NCBI GenBank assembly: GCA_013420905.1
Contig: JAAXNY010000006.1
Span: 2,046,001-2,110,000 of the forward strand
From: Collybia mongolica
Taxonomy: Eukaryota; Basidiomycota; Agaricomycetes; Agaricales; Clitocybaceae
Length of the DNA stretch: 64,000 bases
Reading direction: 5' to 3'
Part shown: piece after piece, positions 21,324-30,613 of the stretch
Layout: each line of letters opens with the position of its first letter
Position numbering within the stretch: the stretch's first letter is position 1
Position numbers and translations under genes: made by a program
The notes under the pieces: model-generated
What the model was told of the DNA's origin: nothing
Seen by the model: only the letters and a program-made list of their open reading frames with translations
Databases searched by the model: none

Positions 21324-22336
21324 ATGAAAGCCATTTCTACTGCTCAGCACAATACTGTTGTTTCTCTCCTCAATGAGGGCTATTCTCAGCGTCAAATCAA
21401 GGAGAAAACTGGTCTAGGGAAGGGTACCATCAGTAGGATCAGCAAAGATGTGGATGGAAACAAAGAAAACAACCTTGGTGGCCGCCCCTCCAAGCTGTCT
21501 GTTCGTGACAAACAGTCAATTATTCGTCAAATCAAGTCAGGGAAGCTTGATAATGCAGTTCAGGCTACCCAATTCATCAATGGCATCATCCCCAATCCTG
21601 TCACACCCCAGACAGTCAGAAATGCACTCAAGGAAAATCAATTTTATGCTGCTACAAAGAGGAAAGCTCCTCTTCTCAAACGAGCCCATCGCATCCGGCG
21701 TCTCCAGTTTGCAAAATATCATGAAAGCTGGACTGTGGAGGACTGGAAAAGGGTTCTATGGACAGATGAGACCAAAATCAATAGGATTGGGTCAGATGGA
21801 AAGGTTTATGTCTGGAAACAAAGGGGAGAACCACCATCTGATAGAACAACATCACCTACTGTCAAACATGGAGGAGGAGGAAACCTCATGGTATGGGGTT
21901 GTATGGGGTGGAATGGAGTGGGAAAGCTCATAGAGGTGCAGGGGAACATGGACAAGGTTCAATACTGTGAAATTTTGGAGAGTGGAGTTCAGGAAAGTTT
22001 TGAGAAATGGTGGATGGCAAGCGCTACTTTCAGCAAGATAACGACCCCAAACACACATCTGGACTGGCCACACAGTGGTTTGAAGACAACAACATTCAAG
22101 TCCTTGGCTGGCCTGCCCAATCCCCTGACATGAATCCAATAGAACACCTTTGGGAACATCTCAAGCGCCGTCTTAAAGAATATCCGACACCACCCAAAGG
22201 AGTACATGAGTTGTGGGATAGATTGGCTGAAGAGTGGGGTGAAATTCCACCAGAGGTATGCCAAAACCTGATAGAAAGTATGCCCAGGCAGATACAAGCA
22301 GTTATAAAGGCAAAAGGTGGTCATACAAAGTATTAG
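21324..22336 (+). pseudogene. Tc1/mariner transposase (DD34E), frameshifted
   Basis: The N-terminal half (21324 to about 22010) has a helix-turn-helix (EGYSQRQIKEKTGLGKGTIS) and the first catalytic Asp in VLWTDETKI. The rest is in another frame (22007-22336) with the second Asp in QQDNDPKHTS and the Glu in PDMNPIEHLW; 34 residues separate them, the Tc1 spacing. The frame changes near 22005, equal to one base lost or two gained, so this copy cannot make the enzyme. The full protein would be about 340 aa, normal for Tc1. No intron signals explain the shift. Since the ends are nearly perfect, it may have been moved in by another copy's transposase. Confidence 0.9.
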
Positions 22337-22352
22337 ATAGAAAATTAATAGA

Positions 22353-22563
22353 GGGTCAAAAAACTGCCCCAATGAGTAATCATTTTGTTTGGCCTATAGC
22401 TTAATGGGTTTTGATCCAAATCACATGATCCAGGGTCCATTGGAAAGCCACGATGTCATAGTATCTTACATAATTACCCCAGGTCCCCTGCTTATGTCAG
22501 CACTTCATACCATATTGATCTTTCAAAAATGTACAAACATTGGGGCAGTTTTTTGAGCCACTG
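22353..22563. repeat. Right terminal inverted repeat of the Tc1 element
   Basis: Reverse complement of 20963-21173, with about five differences near the inner end and none seen in the outer 170 bases. Confidence 0.9.
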
Positions 22564-22567
22564 TACA

Positions 22568-22575
22568 TATATATA
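22568..22575 (+). promoter_or_regulatory. TATA box of the chromovirus LTR
   Basis: TATATATA lies 28-35 bases before 22603, where the transcript is predicted to begin from the self-priming complementarity. The same box is present in the 3' LTR. The Tc1 element inserted three bases upstream of it, cutting off the rest of the upstream LTR sequence. Confidence 0.6.
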
Positions 22576-22826
22576 CGGATAGTTTAGCTTAGCTAGCTCT
22601 TTAGCTTGACCTAGCTGAATCAACCTTATTCACCTACTCTGATCTCTTGATGCGAACTCGATCCTACTTGCCTTATGAAGGGAGTAGTGCATCTTTGATT
22701 CAATGATCTGACTTTAGCCCTATTGAGGGAGTCATTGGATGTTAGACTTATGAAGTCAACGGTCTATAGTGAACAAACAATAAACCAGATTGATCTAAAG
22801 GATAAGGCCTAAACAGCCGTAACAAA

Positions 22827-22836
22827 AGGTCAAGCT
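22827..22836 (+). other. Self-priming primer binding site (Tf1/sushi type)
   Basis: AGGTCAAGCT begins two bases after the LTR end. It does not start with TGG, so a tRNA primer is unlikely. Its exact complement AGCTTGACCT lies in the LTR at 22603-22612, about 30 bases after the TATA box, i.e. where the RNA 5' end is expected. The RNA could fold back and prime its own reverse transcription as in Tf1 of fission yeast. Confidence 0.6.
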
Positions 22837-22871
22837 GATCAGAATCATCAACCTATTAAGGTTCAGACGCA

Positions 22872-24042
22872 ATGGCACCACGATACGGATTAAAGCCTGC
22901 GAGCAGCAGCGAAAGCAGCAGAAGCAGCAGTAGGCAAAAGCGCCTTTAGCAACGAAGACTTCCAAGATGCAGAAGAACAACCAAGACTCTCAGTAGTCAC
23001 ACAAACAGTAGAAACGCCCACCACGCCGAAACCAAAGGCAGAAAGTTCCAAAGGAAAGGAACCAGAGAAACCACTGAAACCCGAATCACTAGACTCTCCG
23101 ATACCACCTGACTCTGACATAGAAATGGCAGACGAACGAAAACCCACTGAGATCAAACTCAGTTTGCCAAACATCTTTGATGGAAACCGAAGAATGACAA
23201 AGGACTTCGTCCTTGATTGCAAAATGTACTTGCAAGCAAATGATAGAATTTACGACATGGAATGGAAGAAAATCCTTTACGTGCTCTCATACATGAAAGG
23301 AGGAACAGCAGGACCATGGAAGAAATCCTGGTATGGAGAAAATAGTACCCACCCAGGAACCTTTACAGATTTCATAGAAACCGTCGAAGAAGTGTTCTCT
23401 ACACCAGATGAAGCAGGAGACGCAAGACAAACCCTGAAAACGCTGCGCATGACAGGAAACATGACAGCAGATGACTACATTGTGGAATTCAAATCAGCCA
23501 CATCAGAAAGTCAGATCACCGAAAGCGAAGCACTCGTTGAGTACTTCATGGAAGGAATACCCCCTTCCCTGATGCAGAAAATTTTGACGATGGATAACCC
23601 ACCTACCACCATTAAGGGCTAGTACCAGAAAGCATCCATATTCAACACCCAGTACAGACGTGCAAAATCAATTGTAGCACGAATCAAAGGAAACACAGGA
23701 AAGCCAACAGGAGGAAACAATGGAAAAATATATAATTTCCAACGAAACAACCCCAAATACGTCCCAAACAAAGATCCAAATGCAATGGATATAGATCGAT
23801 TGACCATTCAAGAAAGAGACGAACATATGAAACGAGGATTATGCTTTGAATGCCATAAATTTGGACATCGAGCTTCCGATCACAAAGCAGGAGGTTCAAT
23901 TCCTCAAACTCCACAAAAGGAGGAACCAAAATTACCAATGAAAGGCAAAGACGCCTACATGAAAATCAGATCTCTTATGGCAGAATTAGATGAAGACAAA
24001 AAGGAGATTGCCTTAAAGAATATGGAAGACGAGGGTTTTTAA
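22872..24042 (+). pseudogene. Chromovirus gag
   Basis: The frame is open from 22894 to 24042 except for TAG at 23620-23622, where a Trp (TGG) codon would fit (NPPTTIKG-W-YQKASIFN). An ATG at 22872 lies in another frame, so a small shift probably separates start and body. The capsid-like part runs about 23125-23620 (LPNIFDGNRRMTKDF). The zinc knuckle is CFECHKFGHRASDH, with His where the last Cys of CCHC should be, so it is degenerate. The frame ends at TAA 24040-24042 right after a slippery heptamer leading to pol. Confidence 0.85.
24033..24039 (+). promoter_or_regulatory. Programmed -1 frameshift site GGGTTTT
   Basis: In the gag frame the bases read G GGT TTT then TAA, an exact X XXY YYZ slippery heptamer. 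Slipping back by one continues as TTA AAG AGG into the pol frame, which is open across the junction. No attempt was made to fold a downstream pseudoknot. Confidence 0.7.
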
Positions 24043-27000
24043 AGAGGTGGACTGAATCGACGTCAGTACCTGCCGAGAACTATTCCGTTACACTGTCACC
24101 TGTAATTTTAGGAGAGATGAATCAACAATCATTATCTATCTCAATTACAGTGATTGAAGAACAGAAAAACGTCGAAATTCCAGCAATTGGACTCATTGAT
24201 TGTGGAGCCGGAGGAATCTTTATTGACAAAACATTCATCAAAGAAAACAAAATAAAGACAACTCCGCTGAGAAAATCAATTTTGGTCAGAAACATAGATG
24301 GGACAAAGAACAAATCAGGGAACATCACAGACTGCGTATGGACCAAGATTCGAATCGGAGATGAAGAAATCAGAATCCGACTACTAGTTAGTGGACTCGG
24401 GAAAGAAAACATTATCCTCGGACTACCATGGTTAAAACAGCATAACCCCAAAATTGATTGGGAGAAAGGAACACTCGACTTCGGACCAAGTATCAAGAAA
24501 GGAGTTCTATCGGAAGCAATCCGAAAGAATTTAGAAATCCAACAGATGAAGCAAAAACGGCAATACCCCAAGGCAACGGTAACAGAAATACAGGAAGAAC
24601 ATCTAGAAGAAATCCCAAGGAACCAACCCCTTGAAGATTGGCAGCCAATTCTTTTAGGAATCGACGAAGAAGATGATGAACATGAAGTCAACTTACTCAG
24701 GACATACATCTATCCAGAAGATGACGAAGAAGAATCCATCTGGATAAATGCAAAAACATCAATATCACAGGAACTGGAACACAAGGCAGAAATCGAAGAT
24801 CAAAAGCCAAAGAAGATGCTACCAGAATTTTACCAGAAATATGCGTCATTATTTGACAAAACAAATTCGGAAAGAATGCCAATATGACGATCATGGGACC
24901 ATGCAATAGATCTAAAACCAGACTTCATTCCAAAAGACTGTAAGATCTATCCCATTAGTCCAGCGGAACAAGGAAAATTGGACGAATTCATTGACGAAAA
25001 TCTGCGGAAAGGATATATCCGACCATCGAAATCTCCACAAGCATCACCCTTTTTCTTCATATCAAAGAAAGACTCAGCGAAACTTCGACCAACTCAGGAC
25101 TACAGAAGATTAAACAAAGGAACAATAAAAAATGCATACCCTTTACCACTTGTAGGGGAACTTCTTGACAAACTGAAAGGGGCCAAATATTTCACAAAAC
25201 TGGATTTATGATGGGGATATAACAATGTCCAGATCAAAGAAGGCAACGAATGGAAAGCAGCATTCAAAACTAACAGAGGATTATTCGAACCTCTTGTTAT
25301 GTTTTTCGGCTTATGCAATTCACCGGCGACATTCCAGAACATGATGAACAATATCTATGCAATAGAAATTGATGAAGGATGGATCCTGATCTACATGGAT
25401 GACATTCTAATTTCCTCTGACAACATCAATGATCTACGACAAAAAACCACAAAAGTCTTGGATAAATTAAAGGGAAACGACTTATACCTAAATCTGGACA
25501 AATGCGTATTTGAAGCCACAGAACTTGAATACCTCGGATTGGTTATCAGAGAAAACGAAATAGGTATGGAACCAACAAAGTTAGCAGGAATCGCAGATTG
25601 GCCAGCCCCGACAACAGTGAAACAAGTCCGATCATTCCTCGGATTTGCAAACTTCTACCAAAAGTTCATTAGACACTATGCTAAACTTAGCAGACCATTA
25701 ACAAATCTAACAAGAAAAGACATCGAATGGAAATGGACTCAAGAATGTCAGGAAGCATTCGACGGATTGAAACAGAAATTTTTGAAATCACCCATCCTCA
25801 TGATGCCAGACAAGAACAAACCATTTCACATTGAATCAGATGCTTCGAAATGGGCCACAGGCACGGTACTACGATAACAAAACGACAACAGTGAATGGCA
25901 TCCATGCGGATACATTTCACATTCATTTACAGAAACAGAAAGAAACTATGAAATTTATGACAGAGAACTATTAGGCATCATTCAAGCTTTGAAAACATGG
26001 AGACATTACCTTGAAGGATCACAATTTCCCACAGTAATTCTGTCAGATCACAAGAACCTGACATACTTCCAAACAGCACAAAAATTGAATCAATGACAAG
26101 CAGGATGGAGCTTGTTCCTGTCACAATTTGATCTGAAACTCATACACACACCCGGAACACGAATGATACAATCCAATGCTTTATCAAGAAGATCAGACTA
26201 TGTCAGTACAGAAGACACAGACAACAAAGACCGGATCCTTCTACCAGATGACATTTTCATCAAAATGATCAATATAGGTTTACAAGAAGACCTAAAGAAA
26301 TCAGTTGAAGAAGATGATTTGTTTGCAAAATCAACCGAAGTGTTAAAAGAGACAGGAACACCACTGATCAAATCAAACTTGTCTGATTGGAAATTTGAAG
26401 ACAGACTTCTGTTTTTCAAGAACAGATGTTATGTAGGACCAGACGCAAAGCTGCGACAAGAAATAGTGCGAAGATATCATGACACAAAACCAGGAGGACA
26501 CCCAGGCCAATACAAAACACAGGAGTTAATCAGTCAAGAATACTGGTGGCCAGGAATGGGAGTATTCATAAAGAATTACGTTGATGGCTGTGCCACATGC
26601 CAACAAATGAAAGTCAACACGCACCCAACAAGACCAGGGTTAATACCAATTGCAACAAATGGAGAACCATGCCCTTTCTCATTTGTCACAGCCGACTTTG
26701 TCACAGACCTCCCAGAAAACGATGGAAAAGACAGTCTCATGATCGTGGTAGATCATGGCCTTACGAAGGGGGTAATTTCTATCCCTTGCACTAAAACAAT
26801 CGATGCTCTAGGAACAGCGAACCTTTACCTGGAACATGTTTACAAAAGATTTGGATTACCCAACACCTTCTTATCTGATCGAGGCCCTCAATTCGCGGCA
26901 AAAGTCTTCAAAGAACTAGGAAAAACTCCTTGGAATTAAGCTTGTAATGAGCATGGCATATCACCCACAAACAGATGGAGAAACAGAATGATTAAATCAA

Positions 27001-27723
27001 GAGCTCAAAATTTATTTCCAAATGTTCTGCCAGAACAACCCAGCAATATGGAAGGATCTTAACCCAATCACAGAATTCACGCATAATCAAAGAACACACT
27101 CCACAACAAAAAGATCCCCATTCTTTCTTATGATGGGATACGAACCACAAGCAATTCCATCAGTATTCCAGAAGACAAACGTTCCAAGTGTGGAGCAACG
27201 GATGATCGAACTTAACAGAGCAAGAGAAGAAGCTATGGCAGCACACGACTTGGCAAGAAGAAAAGTTGCAGAAAGGACAACACAAGGTTTCACTCCATTC
27301 AAACAAGGAGAACATGTTTGGTTAGAAGGAACAAACCTTCGAATCCCTTATCCTTCAAGGAAACTAGCACCAAAACAAGAAGGACCCTTCGAAATCCAAG
27401 AAGTCCATGGACCAGTAACATACAAACTGAAACTCCCATCACAATGGAAGATCTACCCTGTGTTTCATGCTTCTCTTCTTACACCATACAAGGAAACCAA
27501 TACTCATGGACCCAACTTCTTAGAACCTCCACCGGATCTTGTGAATCAAGAAGAAGAGTATGAAGTAGAAGGGATTATCAATCACTGATGATGAGGCCAA
27601 GGCTTCCAATACCTCGTGAAATGGAAAGATTACTCATCCGCACACAACACGTGGGAACCAGAAGACCACTTAAAAAGAGCTCAAACAATACTTCAATCCT
27701 ATCAGAAGCTACATTGCCTCTAA
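24042..27723 (+). pseudogene. Chromovirus pol (protease, RT, RNase H, integrase, chromodomain)
   Basis: The protease loop is LIDCGAGGIFID at about 24200. RT has [10 protein letters not shown] and YMDDILISS (about 25395). RNase H begins with FHIESDAS (about 25830). Integrase has a HHCC region ending GCATCQQMK and Asp residues in FVTADF and FLSDRGPQF, then PQTDGETE (about 26970). The chromodomain lies at 27550-27720 ([19 protein letters not shown]). Stops: TGA 24885, TGA 25209, TAA 25875, TGA 26094, TGA 26989, and three consecutive TGA at 27586-27594 where homologues read Arg-Arg-Arg. A one-base insertion near 26927 shifts the frame inside the integrase core. The product ends at TAA 27721. The gene is dead as it stands. 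Confidence 0.92.
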
Positions 27724-27774
27724 CCAACTACTGTCTACTATTGCTCTCAACAAATTCCAGATTCTTAACAAACA

Positions 27775-28782
27775 ATGTCTTCCCCTATCAACTTCTACAC
27801 CACCACTGTCACTGCCCTCACCAACCCTCCTAACACCCCTATCATTAATATCACATCTCAAGAACGCCTTGAAATCGCAACAAAGATCATACGTCGCCAG
27901 AAGTTCTTATCATGGTTCATGCATGAAGAACATCGCAAACGAATGATTCAAGCGTTCAATCAGCCACCACACAATCAACTCATTAAACTAGTCAAAAAAT
28001 ACCTGGAAATCAGGGACATGCTATATCATCAAACTGCAAATATCAGCCAGGCTCTAGATCAAACTACAGAAGAATTAGTGGACATGCAAGAATTTCGAAC
28101 TCTAGAAGATCTAATTCCATTATTACAAGAAGGAATTTGACTACCTACATCCATGCCTTCAACACCTACAGAGTCAACCGAAAGAGTCGATACAGTTGAT
28201 GAAGAAGTACAAACATCTCCTCCCAGAACACCCACACCTTCGACTCCAAATTCTCCTATTTATCAACCCGAACCCCTTCCAATCCTGCCTTTTCGCGAAC
28301 CATCCCCTTCACCATTGCAACATTCCACTCCTGATCCAGCAGACATGGTTGCAAACAAAGAAATATTTAAACATTTGAAAGGTCGAAAAGCCACTAAATC
28401 TGTCATTAAAAAGAAGAAAGCACCCAAACCCATCAAATACACAATGAACCCTCTCAATTACATTGGAAGTCAAGAAAAACCCATTGACCTCACCCAAGTA
28501 GAACAAGCACTCATCTACAAAAACATATTATGCTCTCGATGCCTCAACTTTGGACATTCATCAATTAATTGTGAAAAACAATATTGTCCAATATGTTTTC
28601 AACCAGCACCAGGACATCATTGCAACCAATGCCCCGAAAGACCCACAACTAGAACAGCGGGGTATTATCAGAGCTGGCGACGGGTTGGAGATGAACACGA
28701 AGAGGTAGACAATGGGATTGACGATCCTTTCGATTATCCAGAAGCCATTGCAAACATGACAGGGGAGCCAATTGACTACTAA
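27775..28782 (+). pseudogene. Accessory ORF after pol, with CCHC-type cysteine clusters
   Basis: One reading frame of 335 codons broken only by TGA at 28138-28140 (QEGI-stop-LPTS), again where CGA (Arg) would fit. The first part (121 aa) is helical with no known domain. The second part starts Pro/Ser/Thr-rich, then a basic patch (SVIKKKKAPKPIK), then a zinc knuckle CSRCLNFGHSSINC (C-x2-C-x4-H-x4-C) and a second cluster CPICFQPAPGHHCNQC. Nucleic-acid binding is inferred. Its place, between chromodomain and 3' LTR, is where some retroelements carry env or other extra genes, but no signal peptide or membrane segment is seen. Ordinary chromoviruses lack such an ORF. Confidence 0.75.
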
Positions 28783-28802
28783 AGCTGGGACGCTTTAGGG
28801 AT

Positions 28803-28812
28803 AGAGAGGGGG
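28803..28812 (+). other. Polypurine tract
   Basis: AGAGAGGGGG ends three bases before the 3' LTR and would prime plus-strand DNA synthesis. Confidence 0.7.
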
Positions 28813-28815
28813 TAA

Positions 28816-29289
28816 TGTTACAAATTCCCTACTCATGTGCCCTTATCATTTCTTTTCTTACATACTACTGATTGCCGGATACTTATCGACTCTTATCTTT
28901 CAAAGGCCCATATATGCACTTCCTTTCCCATGCTTATTCATCCTTTGAATTACGCTTACTCATTCTCATCTTAGCTTACTCATTCCTTTATCTATAACCA
29001 ATAGCGTAAACCACGCTTATTGGACTCTTACATATATATACAGATAGTTTAGCTTAGCTAGCTCTTTAGCTTGACCTAGCTGAATCAACCTTATTCACCT
29101 ACTCTGATCTCTTGATGCGAACTCGATCCTACTTGCCTTACGAAGGGAGTAGTGCATCTTTGATTCAATGATCTGACTTTAGCCCTATTGAGGGAGTCAT
29201 TGGACGTTAGACGTATGAAGTCAATGGTCTATAGTGAACGAACGATAAACCAGATTGATCTAAAGGATAAGGCCTAAACAGCCATAACA
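28816..29289 (+). repeat. 3' LTR of the chromovirus (474 bp)
   Basis: TGTTAC...ATAACA, followed by the target duplication TCTAC at 29290-29294. It keeps the uninterrupted TTACATATATATA site into which Tc1 inserted in the other LTR. Confidence 0.95.
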
Positions 29290-29294
29290 TCTAC

Positions 29295-30613
29295 TCTATA
29301 CAAGAATATGAAACATCTCATAGGCTTGTCATGGCAAAAGTTGTGTTGTAAGCCTGACATAGCATATATTATATGGATTATAATTGAATCTAGCTTGAGG
29401 TTCCTGGAAGCTTCCCTACATGTTTGGAAAAATTTTGTGGATTTGAGAATTCCAAAATGATGGTTTTCCTGGCCCAAAATAGTGGATCTGAGGTGATTTT
29501 GGCAAAATCCTCAGCCTATATATAGTGGATTTCAGACCTTCCTTGGGAATTTTCTTCAAGTAATGGGTTGCCAGTTCATTTGATCCATTTCATTTTGAGA
29601 AGAGCCAGAGCCAATTCACAATCCTCAATCCTCAAGAAGCATGGAAAAAAAAAATTCTTCTGCCTTCTGCCAGCCTCAACTAGTATGGATGTATGGCAAA
29701 AATTCTCATGTTTTTTTTTCCATATGTTTTATGTTTTATGACATAAACCCTGGCCCATATAGCAAATTTGAGGCCTGTTCTGGTGAATTTTTTATCCAAA
29801 TATATAGGAGAGCTTCTGGGGGCCTCTAGCTTGTGCTCATTTTTTTGTACCCATCTTGTAAATATGAAGGGAGAAGATCAAAAGAGGCAATTAGAAATCA
29901 TTGAACATAATAAAGAAAAAGATAGCCCAGAAAGAGACTGCTGTTAAGAAAGGGGGGGAAAGAAAAAATGGCAGGGATGAAGAAATATCAAGGACTGTGC
30001 TTATTTTGGATAGGGAACAGTTTGGAAAGTTAAAAGGAAAGACATTACATGCTCAGTTTAATGCTTTCAAAGCTGTTAGGTGAGATGTATTTATATGTAT
30101 TCATAGCATATTTATTCTGGGAAAAGAAAAAAGGTTATAGTGGCTCAGAAGTGGGGGAAACAGGTGAGGAAACAGAGTGTATCAAAATTTGTGATGTTTT
30201 TGGTCACAGGACAAACAGGGATTGCCCACCCCCAATAAGTAACTAGTTTAGTGATGATGTAAGGAATCAGGATCACTTGGAAGATGTTGCACATACCTCA
30301 GTCACAAGTAATGGAATGACTGTGGTTAGAACAACATCTGTTGTGGGGAACATGGATAGTATGTTACATAAAGATGTACGGACTACACCGCCATTTGTGT
30401 TTGTTGTGCTCAGAATAGTCAGCCCCGGTTATTTCCGCACATCAAGACTTGGCCTCTCCTAACGATTTTCGTGATATCTGTGGGATATATAGCAAGATAT
30501 ATCATAAAATTTCCTTAGAGATATCTAGCTAGTGTCTGAGTAGATAACACCTGCTCAATCCAAATTCCATATCGCAGAAATACATGTGCTGGTTGTGGCA
30601 ATTTGTGTCGGCC
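29295..30613. other. AT-rich stretch without a convincing gene
   Basis: Several ORFs of about 60 codons overlap this region. One (30049-30246) ends in a fragment CIKICDVFGHRTNRDC resembling a damaged zinc knuckle, which hints at old retroelement or transposase DNA. Nothing is long enough to annotate. Confidence 0.5.

Larger units (their letters stand above)
20963..22563 (+). mobile_element. Tc1/mariner transposon inserted in the LTR (1601 bp)
   Basis: Ends CAGTGGCTC and GAGCCACTG, flanked by TA (20961-62, 22564-65). The intact 3' LTR shows the empty site with a single TA. Terminal inverted repeats of 211 bp (20963-21173 and 22353-22563) are identical over about the first 170 bp and differ at about five sites near the inner end, so the insertion is recent. 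It carries one transposase gene with a frameshift. Confidence 0.95.
20748..22824 (+). repeat. 5' LTR (474 bp), interrupted by a Tc1/mariner element
   Basis: LTR sequence is 20748-20962 and 22566-22824; joined it has the same 474-bp length as the 3' LTR. It begins TGTTAC and ends GTAACA. Compared by eye the two LTRs differ at about 13 sites, 11 of which are CG against TG or CA. Confidence 0.92.
20748..29289 (+). mobile_element. Ty3/gypsy chromovirus, complete structure, coding region decayed
   Basis: Two LTRs (20748-22824 with a Tc1 insert, and 28816-29289) flank gag, pol and a further ORF. Exact 5-bp duplications TCTAC flank the whole (20743-20747 and 29290-29294). Without the Tc1 element it is about 6.9 kb. 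Domain order is gag, protease, RT, RNase H, integrase, chromodomain, additional CCHC ORF, LTR. Ten in-frame stops and at least one frameshift disable it. Eight of the stops are TGA, several where family members carry Arg (CGA). Confidence 0.92.

Noticed and set aside
24885..27594. Reassignment or read-through of TGA as a sense codon in the chromovirus
   Set aside because: Host genes here use TGA as a normal stop (for example the Rac gene), there is also a TAG, a TAA and a frameshift, and the TGA codons fit CGA decay.
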